From positions 682,001 through 746,000 of the forward strand of contig NZ_JBDPLH010000002.1 of the NCBI RefSeq assembly GCF_040187885.1: a DNA stretch of 64,000 nt, read 5' to 3'. The notes below the pieces were generated by a model. That model made no database searches and was not told where the DNA came from. It saw only the letters and a list, made by a program, of their open reading frames with translations. Within the stretch, counting starts at the first letter, position 1. Each line of letters starts with the position of its first letter. Origin of the DNA: Roseateles_E cavernae (GTDB taxonomy: Bacteria > Pseudomonadota > Gammaproteobacteria > Burkholderiales > Burkholderiaceae_C). This document shows positions 1 through 8,537 of the stretch, in pieces. The position numbers and the translations under genes are program-made.

Positions 1-1250
1 GGATCTGGCACCACCACTACGGCAAGATCGCCGCCGCCTGGGCGCTGGCTTTCTTGCTGCCTTTTGCCGCGACGCAGGGCCTGGGCGCCACGGCCGGCGT
101 GCTGGCCCACACCCTGGTGGCCGAGTACCTGCCCTTCATCATCCTGCTGTGCGCGCTGTTCACCACCGCCGGCGGCATCTTTGTGCGCGGCAATCTGCAC
201 GGCAGCCCGGGCCTGAACGTGGGGCTGATGCTGATCGGTGCGGCGCTGGCCAGCGTGATGGGCACGACCGGTGCCTCGATGCTGATGGTGCGGCCGTTGA
301 TACGGGCCAATGACAACCGCCGCCATGTCGCCCATGTGCTGGTGTTCTTCATCTTCATCGTCAGCAATGCCGGCGGCTCGCTGACGCCGCTGGGTGATCC
401 GCCGTTGTTCCTGGGCTTTCTGAAGGGGGTGGACTTCTTCTGGACCGCCCGCCACATCTTCCCCGAAACCCTGTCGCTGATCGCCGCGCTGCTGCTGATC
501 TTCTATCTGATCGACAGCTACTGGTACCGCCGCGAAGGCGTCACCCGGCAAGACCCGACCCCCGATACTCCCGGCTTCGGCATCGAGGGCGGCATCAACT
601 TCCTGCCGCTGGCGCTCGTCGTCGCGCTGGTGCTGATGAGCGGCCTGTGGAAGCCCGGCATCGCCTTCAGCATCCTCGGCACCGAGCTGGAGCTGCAGGC
701 CCTGCTGCGCGACGCGGGCCTGCTGGCCGTGACAGCCTGGTCGCTGGCGATCACGCCCCGCGCCCTGCGCGAGAAGAACCAGTTCTCCTGGACCCCGATG
801 CAGGAGGTGGCCAAGCTCTTCATCGGCATCTTCCTGACCATGATCCCGGTGCTGGCGATGCTCAAGGCCGGCGAGCAGGGCGCGTTCGCGGCCGTCGCGC
901 GCGCGGTGACCGGCCCCGACGGCCAGCCGCTGCCCTGGGCCTATTTCTGGTTCAGCGGGGTGCTGTCGTCCTTCCTCGACAATGCACCCACCTATCTGGT
1001 GTTCTTCAATCTGGCCGGCGGCGACCCGCAGGCCTTGATGACGACGCTGGCACCGACCCTGGCCGCGATCTCGGCCGGCTCGGTCTTCATGGGCGCCAAC
1101 AGCTATATCGGCAACGCCCCCAACTTCATGGTCAAGGCGATTGCCGAGGATCGCGGCATCAAGATGCCCAGCTTCTTTGGCTATATGGCCTGGTCCGGCG
1201 CGGTGCTGGTCCCGCTGTTCGTGCTGATGAGTTTCATCTGGTTCCGCTGA
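1..1250 (+). CDS. Sodium:proton antiporter, ArsB/NhaD (ion transporter) superfamily, 5' truncated by the window
   Basis: Polytopic inner-membrane protein whose reading frame is open from base 3, so the true start lies upstream of the window. About 415 residues are visible. Hydrophobic segments alternate along the whole length, and the blocks MGTTGASMLMVRPLI and SNAGGSLTPLGDPPLFLGF are typical of the NhaD/CitMHS-like superfamily, where such conserved half-helix segments line the ion path. A second re-entrant-like block (GANSYIGNAPNFMVKAIAE, about residues 360-378 of the visible part) repeats the GN-P theme. The gene ends 28 bases before the dehydrogenase gene and may be co-transcribed with it. 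Proton/sodium exchange is the usual assignment for this family; the ion specificity cannot be read from sequence. Confidence 0.82.
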   Translation, partial: IWHHHYGKIAAAWALAFLLPFAATQGLGATAGVLAHTLVAEYLPFIILLCALFTTAGGIFVRGNLHGSPGLNVGLMLIGAALASVMGTTGASMLMVRPLIRANDNRRHVAHVLVFFIFIVSNAGGSLTPLGDPPLFLGFLKGVDFFWTARHIFPETLSLIAALLLIFYLIDSYWYRREGVTRQDPTPDTPGFGIEGGINFLPLALVVALVLMSGLWKPGIAFSILGTELELQALLRDAGLLAVTAWSLAITPRALREKNQFSWTPMQEVAKLFIGIFLTMIPVLAMLKAGEQGAFAAVARAVTGPDGQPLPWAYFWFSGVLSSFLDNAPTYLVFFNLAGGDPQALMTTLAPTLAAISAGSVFMGANSYIGNAPNFMVKAIAEDRGIKMPSFFGYMAWSGAVLVPLFVLMSFIWFR

Positions 1251-1278
1251 CGCGGGCCTATCCACAGGAGACAAGACG

Positions 1279-2274
1279 ATGACTGACAAGCCCAAGGTGC
1301 TGGTGGCGCGCAAGACCTTCGACGACGTCGTCGAGCGGCTGCGCGCGCATTTCGATGTCAAGAGCAACGAGGCCGACGAGGTCTGGTCGCAGGACCAGCT
1401 GATCGAGCGCCTGCAGGGCGTGGCCGGCGTCTACATCACCGGCTCCGAGAAGATCGACGCGCGGCTGCTGGACGCCTGCCCGGACCTGCGCGCGGTCTGC
1501 ACGATGGCGGTGGGCTACAACAATATCGATGTGCCGGCCTGCAGCGCGCGCGGCGTGCTGGTCAGCAATGCGCCCGATGTGCTGACCGAGACCACGGCCG
1601 ACTTCGGCTTTGCGCTGATGATGGCCACGGCCCGCCGCATCACCGAGAGCGAGCATTTCCTGCGCCGTGGCGAGTGGAGCAAATGGAGCTATGACATGTT
1701 CGCCGGCAGCGATGTGCATGGCGCGACGCTGGCCATCCTGGGCATGGGCCGCATCGGCCAGGCGATCGCACGGCGCGGCCATCTGGGCTTCGGCATGCCG
1801 GTGATCTATCACAACCGCTCGCAGCTGGCCCCCGAGATCGCCGCGCCGCTGGGCGCGCAATGGGTCGAGAAGGACGAGCTGCTGCGGCGGGCCGACCATC
1901 TGATCATCGTCGTGCCCTACAGCCCGGCGGCCCACCATATGGTCGGCGAGCGCGAGCTGGCGCTGATGAAGCCGAGCGCGACCTTGACCAATATCGCCCG
2001 CGGCGGCGTGGTCGACGACGCCGCGCTGGCGCGCGCGCTGGCGGCCGGCACGATCGCCGCAGCGGGCCTGGATGTGTTCGAGGGCGAGCCCCAGGTGCAT
2101 GCCGACCTGCTGGCCGCGCGCCATGTGGTGCTGACCCCGCATATCGCCAGCGCCTCGATCCCGACCCGGCGCGCGATGAGCCATCTGGCCGTCGACAATC
2201 TGATCGCGGCGCTCAGCGGTGGCACGCCGCCGACCGCGCTGAACCCCGAAGTGCTGAACAGGTCGCCCGCTTGA
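1279..2274 (+). CDS. D-2-hydroxyacid dehydrogenase (glyoxylate/hydroxypyruvate reductase-like)
   Basis: A 331-residue NAD(P)-dependent reductase of 2-keto acids, full length for the GhrB / 2-ketogluconate reductase group. The Rossmann glycine motif GMGRIG lies at residues 155-160. The catalytic triad is visible as Arg241 (NIARGG), Glu270 (VFEGEP) and His288 (LTPHIAS). The substrate-binding loop TMAVGYNNID lies at 75-84. The start is supported by an AGGAGACAAG leader just upstream. The last codons overlap the first codon of the helicase gene. Which 2-keto acid it reduces (glyoxylate, hydroxypyruvate or 2-ketogluconate) is not decided by sequence. Confidence 0.88.
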   Translation: MTDKPKVLVARKTFDDVVERLRAHFDVKSNEADEVWSQDQLIERLQGVAGVYITGSEKIDARLLDACPDLRAVCTMAVGYNNIDVPACSARGVLVSNAPDVLTETTADFGFALMMATARRITESEHFLRRGEWSKWSYDMFAGSDVHGATLAILGMGRIGQAIARRGHLGFGMPVIYHNRSQLAPEIAAPLGAQWVEKDELLRRADHLIIVVPYSPAAHHMVGERELALMKPSATLTNIARGGVVDDAALARALAAGTIAAAGLDVFEGEPQVHADLLAARHVVLTPHIASASIPTRRAMSHLAVDNLIAALSGGTPPTALNPEVLNRSPA

Positions 2275-4295
2275 GCCTCCCAAAAACCGCCCGCTTTGTC
2301 ACCCAGGCCTTCGCGCCGACCGAGGAGCAGCTGCGCATCCAGACCTCGGCCCAGCCGACCCTGCTGATCGAGGCGGCCGCCGGCGCGGCCAAGACCAGCA
2401 CGCTGGCGCTGCGCATCGCCGAGTCGCTGGCGCTGGGCACCGACCCGCGCTCCATGCTGGCGCTGACCTTCACGCCCACGGCGGTGCTGGCGCTGCGCCA
2501 GACCCTGCGCCTGATCGGCGTGGCGCCCGAGCCGCTGGCTGCCTTGCGCATCGAGAGCTGCGATGCCTATGCCACGGCCGTGCTGAAGCGGCTGGAGGGC
2601 CGCGATGCGCGCCGCCCGGTGCAGTCGCTGAGCCGGCCCGAGCAGCTCAAGCCCCATGTCTGGCAGGCCGTCGCCGACGCCGCCGACAATCCCGTAGAGC
2701 GCTACCCCGAGGAACTCAATCCCCCCACCTATGGCAGCGATGCCTATGTCGGCCAGTTCCTGCGCCGCATCGAGGGCATCAAGGGCCGGCTCTTGCTGGA
2801 GCTGCACCCGGCCGACAGCGGCGACAGCCCCGACTACGCCGCCGACGAACTGGGCCTGGACTATGGCCTGCTGCGCATGCTGCGCAGCTACGAGGCGCTG
2901 CGCTGGCCGGCCGGCGAGGACCATCCCTTGTTCCGCGGCCCGCTGGACGCCAGCTACGACCTGGCCCGGCTGCTGCTCGACCCCGACACGCCGGCGCTGC
3001 CGCTGGGCGATTTCGACGAGCTCTTCGTCGACGAGATGCATGACTGCAACGAGGCCATGTTCACGATCCTGAAGGCCTTGCTCAGGCGCGAGCCGGCGCC
3101 GCTGTTCTGTGCCGTCGGCGACCGCCACCAGGTCATCCACCAGCACAGCGGCGCCGATGCCCGCTTCATGGGTCAGGCCCTGGACCAGGAAACCGGCCGC
3201 AGCGTGCAGCGCCTGCCGCTGAGCCAGAGCTTCCGCTACGGCGCCAGCGTGGCCGGCTGGATGAGCCGGCACACCGGCAAGCCGGTGCGCGCGGCCGCCG
3301 AGCGCAGCACCGAGCTGCAGACCCTGAGCTATGGCGGCCCCGGCGAGCCCGACCAGCCCAGTTGCGAGGAGGTGCTGGTGGCCGCGCTGCAGCGCTGGCG
3401 CCGCGAGCAGCGCCGCGAGGCGGTGTACGCCAGCTGCGCGGTGCTGCTGCGCCACGAGTCGCAATCGGTGCTGATCGAGAACGCGCTGCATGCCCACGGC
3501 ATCCCCCACCGCTTCATGGGCTTCGGCAGCTATCTGCAGCGCCCCGAGGTGCTGTTCGTGCGCAGCGTCTACGCGATCGCCAGCGGCCGGCTCGACACGC
3601 TGGGCGGCGCCGCGACGCGCGCGCTGATCCCGGCCGCGCTGTTCGAGATGACACAGGCCCGTATCGTCGACGAGGACGACCCCGACCACGAATCGGCCGA
3701 TGCCTTTGTGCGCGAGGCCGCCGGCCATGCGGCCGAGAGCGAGCGCGTGATCGAGAGCCTGTTCAGCGGCCATGTGATGGCGCGCTCGCCGGCGCCGGTG
3801 CGTCGCCGCCTGGAGCTGGCGCTGGCCAGCGCGCGCCAGGGCGAGGGTTTCGAGGCTTTTCTGGCCGCGCTGGACATGCCGGCCTTTGCCCGTGCGGTCT
3901 TCGTCGAGCAGCAGCGCCGCGACGAGGTGCAGCGCCATATGCAGGGCCTGCTGGCGGCGGCGCGCCAGCAGGACTCGGTGCTCGAGTTCTTCCGCCGGCT
4001 GCAGGCGCTGGACGAGGCCAATGCCCAGCGCCTGGCCGAGCATGCGGCCGGCAAGGTGCGCTCCAACAAGCTGGCGCTGCCGGCCATCACGCTGGCCAGC
4101 GCCGCCCATGTCAAGGGCCTGGAATTCGAGCATGTGCTGCTGCCCTATCTGGAGCAGGGCGTGTTTCCGCAGGCCCGCGCCGAGCTGGCCGACGAGCGCA
4201 ATCTCTTCTATGTGGCCGTGACCCGGGCCCGCCAGCGCCTGAGCCTGATGGTGCCGGCCGCCCGGCCCAGCGCTTTCCTCGCGGCGCTGCCCTGA
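2271..4295 (+). CDS. Compact UvrD/Rep-type ATP-dependent helicase domain protein
   Basis: A 674-residue SF1A-like helicase. I chose TTG 2271 as start because it overlaps the stop of the preceding gene (TTGA) and begins just before the conserved region; the frame stays open further upstream. Visible motifs are a Q-like motif (PTEEQ, about residue 17), an unusual Walker A (AAAGAAKTS, K41), Walker B (LFVDEMHD, about 251-258), motif III (AVGDRHQVIHQHSGA), motif IV (LSQSFRYG), motif V (HVKGLEFEHVLLP) and motif VI (NLFYVAVTRARQRL). The central 2B region is short. The Walker A lacks the usual G-x-G-K-T spacing of UvrD but keeps Lys and Thr. Its cellular role is unknown; it is probably a nucleic-acid translocase rather than UvrD itself. 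Confidence 0.78.
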   Translation: MSLPKTARFVTQAFAPTEEQLRIQTSAQPTLLIEAAAGAAKTSTLALRIAESLALGTDPRSMLALTFTPTAVLALRQTLRLIGVAPEPLAALRIESCDAYATAVLKRLEGRDARRPVQSLSRPEQLKPHVWQAVADAADNPVERYPEELNPPTYGSDAYVGQFLRRIEGIKGRLLLELHPADSGDSPDYAADELGLDYGLLRMLRSYEALRWPAGEDHPLFRGPLDASYDLARLLLDPDTPALPLGDFDELFVDEMHDCNEAMFTILKALLRREPAPLFCAVGDRHQVIHQHSGADARFMGQALDQETGRSVQRLPLSQSFRYGASVAGWMSRHTGKPVRAAAERSTELQTLSYGGPGEPDQPSCEEVLVAALQRWRREQRREAVYASCAVLLRHESQSVLIENALHAHGIPHRFMGFGSYLQRPEVLFVRSVYAIASGRLDTLGGAATRALIPAALFEMTQARIVDEDDPDHESADAFVREAAGHAAESERVIESLFSGHVMARSPAPVRRRLELALASARQGEGFEAFLAALDMPAFARAVFVEQQRRDEVQRHMQGLLAAARQQDSVLEFFRRLQALDEANAQRLAEHAAGKVRSNKLALPAITLASAAHVKGLEFEHVLLPYLEQGVFPQARAELADERNLFYVAVTRARQRLSLMVPAARPSAFLAALP

Positions 4296-4344
4296 GACCA
4301 CAGCCCCCGAGCACGGGGTGCCGCCGAGGGTCGGGTCTTGATAT

Positions 4345-4369
4345 ATTGGCGCCAATGACACCGTTGTCA
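4345..4369. promoter_or_regulatory. Two adjacent palindromes upstream of the GGDEF-EAL gene (possible operators)
   Basis: The perfect palindrome ATTGGCGCCAAT (4345-4356) is followed directly by the inverted repeat TGACA-CCGT-TGTCA (4356-4369). Both lie in the 142-base gap ahead of the cyclic-di-GMP gene. This is what regulator sites look like, but no cognate regulator can be named. Confidence 0.35.
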
Positions 4370-4437
4370 GCAACAGAACACATACCGAATTGATCGGGTG
4401 GGCCGCGTGAGGGGCCAGGTCTTGACCGGGCCTGGTC

Positions 4438-6474
4438 GTGGTGCCCCCGGTGCACCCTATGACCGCTGCGAGCTCCTGGATCCTGTTGTTGGCGGGGCGC
4501 CTGCGCGCCTGGGTGATGGCCGAGCCGGCGCCCGGCCGCGCCGGCCCGGCCGATGTGCAGCTCAGCGCGCTGCGCGTGATGCTGCTGGCCTGCGCGGTGC
4601 TGGGCGCCGGGGTCGGGCTGCACAGCGCGGTGCTGGCGCTGCGCCTGGGCAAGCCCTGGGCGGTGGTGATCGTGCTGCTGGTGCTGGGCCTGCTGGGCGC
4701 ATCGATTGGCCGCGCGCGCCAGCGCAGCCGGGGCGGGGTGTTGCTGCTGCTGGCGGCCATCTATATGGCCGGGCTGGGCATCACCGTCTCCACCGGCAGC
4801 CAGCCCGAGCTCTCGCGCCTGGGCTATGTGGTCAGTTATATGACGCCGATGGTCGCGGGCCTGCTGCTGAGCTGGCGGCTCGGGCTGGCGCTGATGCTGT
4901 TCAACAGTCTGTTCTTCCTGTTGGCGGTCAGCGGCTTCCAGGCGCCGCAGCTGCCGCAGCAGCAGGTGCGGCTGCCGGGCTCGCTGTTCTACGTGCATGC
5001 GGCGCTGTTCATGTTCTTCAATCTGTGCCTGCCGCTGGCGGTGTTCCGCCTGGTGGACGGCATGCGCCGCACCGAGGCCCAGCTGCGCGGCTCGGTGCGC
5101 CGCGAGGCCTGGGCCACCTGGCACGACCCGCTGACCGGCCTGCCCAACCGCGGCCATTGCATCCGCAGGCTTCAGGCCTGCTGCACGGGCGCCGCGCCGC
5201 CGCTGGCGCTGCTTACGCTGCGCCTGTGCAATCTGCGCCAGCTCAATGCGCGCTACGGCGTCGCCGCCGGCGACGAGCTGCTGCGGCATTTCGTGCGCCA
5301 GCTGCGAGCTGTGCTGCCGGCCGGGGCCCGGGCGGCGCGGGTGCGCGGCTCGGTGATCGCGCTGCTGCTGCCGCTGGCGGCCGACTCGCTGGACGAGGCC
5401 GCGGTGCTGGCGCTGGTGGCCGGCCTGCGCGCACGGCTGCCTCAGCATGGCCAGGCGGCTCAGCAGAGCGTGGCGCTGGAGCTGGCCTTCGGCCTGGTGA
5501 CCAGCGCCGATCTGCTGGCGCGCCAGCCCGGTGCCGACGGTGCCGAGCTGCTGCGCTGCGCCGAGCTGGCGCTGGACATGGGGCAGGACCCGCGCTGGCG
5601 CGAGACCCATGACGGCCTGGTGCTGCTGAACGCCGCCACCGCGCGGGCGGTGGCGCGCAGCATGGCCATCGAGGCCGAGCTGCCGCAGGCGCTGGCCGGC
5701 CAGCAGCTGCACCTGCTCTACCAGCCCAAGCTGCGCCCCGATGGCCAGCTGCTGGGCTTCGAGGCCCTGGTGCGCTGGACCAGCCCGGTGCTGGGCGCGG
5801 TCTCGCCGGTGGACTTCATCCCGGTGGCCGAGGCCTGCGGCCTGGTGGGCGGCATCAGCGACTGGGTGATCGACGCGGCCTGCGCCCAGCTGGCGCAGTG
5901 GCGGACCCAGGGCCTGCCGGTGGAGCGCTGCCATCTGGCGGTCAATCTCTCGGCCCGCGATCTGGAGCGGGATGAGCTGTTCGCCATCCTGCAGGCCGGC
6001 CTGGCCCGCCACGGCGTGCCGCCGGCGCAGCTGGAGCTGGAGGTCACCGAGTCGGCGCTGGCGCGCCAGCCGGCCCAGGCGCTGCAGCAGCTGCAGCGCC
6101 TGCACGAGGCCGGTTTTCGCATTGCCATCGATGACTTCGGCACCGGCTATTCCTCGCTGGCCAAGCTGGTGGATCTGCCCATCGATGTATTGAAGATAGA
6201 CCGCAGCTTTCTGCGCAGCCTGCCCGGCGACGCGCGGCGCGAGCGGGTCGTGCGCTCGGTGGTGTCGCTGGCCCACAGCCTGCGGCTGCAGGTGGTGGCC
6301 GAGGGGGTCGAGACCGTGCCGCAGCTGCTGTTCCTGCAGGCGCTGGGCGTGCAGGGCCTGCAGGGCTATCTCTACGGCCGGCCGGAACGGCCCGGGCATT
6401 GGGAGGCGCTGATACGGCAGGGCAGTCTGAAGGACCTGTCGGACACGGTGCCGGCGGCGCTGAGTCCGGCCTGA
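4438..6474 (+). CDS. Membrane-bound GGDEF-EAL protein, probable c-di-GMP phosphodiesterase with degenerate GGDEF
   Basis: A 678-residue protein starting at GTG 4438; ATG 4459 is an alternative. Residues about 35-205 form roughly six membrane segments with no recognised sensor name. A GGDEF-like domain follows (DPLTGLPNRGH, about 225-235), but its signature site reads RGSVI instead of GGDEF, so cyclase activity is unlikely. The C-terminal EAL domain (about 410-665) is intact: FEALVRW, the Asn of NLSARDL, the Glu of LEVTESAL, IDDFGTGYSSL, KIDRSFL, VAEGVET and QGYLYGRP are all present. This pattern predicts hydrolysis of c-di-GMP with the GGDEF domain as a regulatory, possibly GTP-sensing, unit. 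No immediate operon partner. Confidence 0.88.
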   Translation: MVPPVHPMTAASSWILLLAGRLRAWVMAEPAPGRAGPADVQLSALRVMLLACAVLGAGVGLHSAVLALRLGKPWAVVIVLLVLGLLGASIGRARQRSRGGVLLLLAAIYMAGLGITVSTGSQPELSRLGYVVSYMTPMVAGLLLSWRLGLALMLFNSLFFLLAVSGFQAPQLPQQQVRLPGSLFYVHAALFMFFNLCLPLAVFRLVDGMRRTEAQLRGSVRREAWATWHDPLTGLPNRGHCIRRLQACCTGAAPPLALLTLRLCNLRQLNARYGVAAGDELLRHFVRQLRAVLPAGARAARVRGSVIALLLPLAADSLDEAAVLALVAGLRARLPQHGQAAQQSVALELAFGLVTSADLLARQPGADGAELLRCAELALDMGQDPRWRETHDGLVLLNAATARAVARSMAIEAELPQALAGQQLHLLYQPKLRPDGQLLGFEALVRWTSPVLGAVSPVDFIPVAEACGLVGGISDWVIDAACAQLAQWRTQGLPVERCHLAVNLSARDLERDELFAILQAGLARHGVPPAQLELEVTESALARQPAQALQQLQRLHEAGFRIAIDDFGTGYSSLAKLVDLPIDVLKIDRSFLRSLPGDARRERVVRSVVSLAHSLRLQVVAEGVETVPQLLFLQALGVQGLQGYLYGRPERPGHWEALIRQGSLKDLSDTVPAALSPA

Positions 6475-6496
6475 GTCCTGGGGCCCTGGCCCGACG

Positions 6497-7420
6497 CTAG
6501 GGCCGGACCGGACCCGGCCACACCGTCCCGTGGTGCGTGCAGATGCGCGCGATCAGCTCATGGGCATAGGCCGGCAGGCGCTGGCCCTGGCGGGTCAGCA
6601 GATAGCGCTGGCGCAGCGCCCAGTCGTCCTTCAGCGCCACCAGCGCGATGCCCATGCCGGCGGCCTGATGACGCTGCGCCGCCGATTCCGGCGCCAGCCC
6701 CAGGCCGACACCGGCCTCAACCATGCGGCACATCGCATCGAAGCTACTGACCTGGACGCGCAGCTTCGGTGCCGCCATGCCCATCTCCTCGACCACGCGG
6801 GTCAGGAAGCGCGCGATCGTGCTGTCCTCGTGCATGCCGACAAAGGCCTCGCCCAGCACCTCGGCCAGCGCCACCTTGGCGCGCCGCGCCAGCCGATGGC
6901 GGCGCGCGCAGACCAGCACCAGGCGGTCGGTGGCGAAGTGGAAGGCGTCCAGCCCCTGCGGATCGACGGCCCCGGCCGCGATGCCCAGATCGGCCCGGCC
7001 CTCGCGCACGCCGCGCGCGATCTCGTGGTTGGCATGCTCCTTCAGCCCCACGGTGACACGCGGCTGCGCGGTCAGAAAGCCGGCCAGGATCTCGGGCATG
7101 AACTCGGTCATCGCCGTGGTGTTGGCGAACACCCGCACATGGCCCTGCAGGCCGCCGCCATACTCCTGCAGCTCGGCGCGCAGCGACTCGGCCTGCTGCA
7201 GCATCAGCCTGGCGTGGTGGGCGAAGGCTTCGCCGGCCGGCGTCAGCCGCACGCCCCGCGCCTGCCGCTCCAGCAGAGCCATGCCGGCCTGCTCCTCGAT
7301 CGCGCGGATGCGGGTGCTGGTGGCCGTCAGCGACAGATGAACCAGCGCGGCGGCATGGGTCAGATTGGCCTGCTCGGCCACCACGACGAACAGACGCAGA
7401 TCGCTCAGGCTCAGACGCAT
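6497..7420 (-). CDS. LysR-family transcriptional regulator
   Basis: A 307-residue LTTR: N-terminal winged helix-turn-helix (LFVVVAEQANLTHAAALVHL, about 9-28) followed by a periplasmic-binding-protein-like effector domain (about 90-290). It is transcribed divergently from the solute receptor / CoA-transferase / lyase operon with 129 bases between the starts, the classic arrangement for a regulator of the neighbouring operon. A dyad fitting the LTTR T-N11-A rule lies in that gap. The effector is presumably the organic acid or CoA ester handled by the operon (inference). Confidence 0.9.
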   Translation of the reverse strand: MRLSLSDLRLFVVVAEQANLTHAAALVHLSLTATSTRIRAIEEQAGMALLERQARGVRLTPAGEAFAHHARLMLQQAESLRAELQEYGGGLQGHVRVFANTTAMTEFMPEILAGFLTAQPRVTVGLKEHANHEIARGVREGRADLGIAAGAVDPQGLDAFHFATDRLVLVCARRHRLARRAKVALAEVLGEAFVGMHEDSTIARFLTRVVEEMGMAAPKLRVQVSSFDAMCRMVEAGVGLGLAPESAAQRHQAAGMGIALVALKDDWALRQRYLLTRQGQRLPAYAHELIARICTHHGTVWPGPVRP

Positions 7421-7444
7421 CGCAGAGGTCTCCGGCGCTCCTGG

Positions 7445-7461
7445 CTTCCGGAAATCGGAAG
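7445..7461. promoter_or_regulatory. Putative LysR-type operator CTTCCG-N5-CGGAAG
   Basis: A perfect 6-base inverted repeat with a 5-base spacer, containing T-N11-A in symmetric positions (T7447, A7459). It lies 25 bases upstream of the LysR gene start and 88 bases upstream of the receptor gene start, a usual place for an autoregulatory and activating LTTR site. Confidence 0.55.
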
Positions 7462-7549
7462 CCTTGTCTCCAAACATTGGCATTGTTGCGCAGGCCGGCA
7501 GCGGCCAAGATCCTGGCATTCCAACCCCACCGAGACACGGAGACAAGCC

Positions 7550-8524
7550 ATGACATCCCACCAACTGATGCGTCGCACGCTGTGCGCGGCCCTGCTGGGC
7601 CTGTGCGGCGGCGTGGCGCTGGCCAGCGACTACCCGGCCAAGCCCATCACCCTGATCGTGCCGCAGAATGCCGGCGGCACGAACGACATCGTGGCCCGCA
7701 TCGTCGGCCAGCGCCTGGGCGAGACGCTCAAGGGCACGGTGGTGGTGGAGAACCGGGTCGGGGCGGGCGGCAATATCGGCACCCAGCTGGCGGCCCGGGC
7801 CAGCAAGGACGGCTACACGCTCTTGATGACCATCAGCAGCAGCCAGGCCATCAACCCGGCGGTCTACAAATCGCCGGGCTTCGACCCGGTGAAGGACTTC
7901 GTGCCGATCGCGCTGGTCGGCTCGGTGCCCAATGTGCTGGTGGTGACACCCGGTTTCGCGGCCAAGAACCTGGACGATTTCCTGAAGCTGGTGAAGGCCA
8001 AGCCCGGCGTCTATCAATACGCCTCGGCCGGCAACGGCACGCTCAACCATCTGCTGGGCGAGATGCTCAACAGCATGGGTGGCCTGGACATCCAGCACAT
8101 CCCCTACAAGGGCGTGGCGCCCGCGCTGACCGATGTGATCGGCGGCCAGGTGCCGATGGCTTTCGCCAGCCTGCCCTCGGTGCTGGGCTATCTGAAGAGT
8201 GGCCGGCTGCTGGCCCTGGGCGTGAGCTCGCCGCAGCGCTCGCCGGCCCTGCCCGAGGTGCCGGCCATCGGCGAGAAGGTGCCGGGCTATGCCGGCACCC
8301 TGTGGGTGGGGCTGTTCGCGCCGCGCGGCGTGCCGGCGGAGGTGGAGCGCCGCCTCGGCGAGGCGATGGCCAGCGTGCTGCAGCATGGCGAGACCCGTGC
8401 CGCACTGAGCGCCCAGGGGGTGGAGCTGGCCAGCGCGACGCCGGCCCAGTTCGCCGCGCTGCTGCAGGAAGACATCGCCCGCTGGGGCAAGCTCGTCAAG
8501 AGCTCCGGCGCCAAGATCGACTGA
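7550..8524 (+). CDS. Bug-family (TctC-like) tripartite tricarboxylate transporter substrate-binding protein
   Basis: A 324-residue periplasmic solute receptor. A Sec signal peptide occupies about residues 1-25 (basic MTSHQLMRR, hydrophobic core, cleavage near ALAS). The mature protein starts with the family hallmark DYPAKPITLIVPQNAGGTND and contains RVGAGGNIGT and YASAGNGT, typical of Bug receptors, which bind carboxylates through backbone and bridging waters. The start is set by a GGAGACAAG leader. No TctA/TctB membrane genes are present, as is common for orphan Bug receptors in Burkholderiales. It is the first gene of an operon with a CoA-transferase and a lyase, so it probably delivers or senses their substrate (inference). 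Confidence 0.9.
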   Translation: MTSHQLMRRTLCAALLGLCGGVALASDYPAKPITLIVPQNAGGTNDIVARIVGQRLGETLKGTVVVENRVGAGGNIGTQLAARASKDGYTLLMTISSSQAINPAVYKSPGFDPVKDFVPIALVGSVPNVLVVTPGFAAKNLDDFLKLVKAKPGVYQYASAGNGTLNHLLGEMLNSMGGLDIQHIPYKGVAPALTDVIGGQVPMAFASLPSVLGYLKSGRLLALGVSSPQRSPALPEVPAIGEKVPGYAGTLWVGLFAPRGVPAEVERRLGEAMASVLQHGETRAALSAQGVELASATPAQFAALLQEDIARWGKLVKSSGAKID

Positions 8525-8537
8525 GGGGCCGCCCATC

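Noticed and set aside
1917..4760. Open reading frame of 947 codons on the minus strand
   Set aside because: It is antisense to the helicase and dehydrogenase genes, has His/Arg/Gln-rich composition typical of GC-rich shadow frames, and contains no recognisable motif.
4111..6399. Open reading frame of 762 codons on the minus strand
   Set aside because: Antisense shadow of the GGDEF-EAL gene; Gln/His/Arg-rich without domains.
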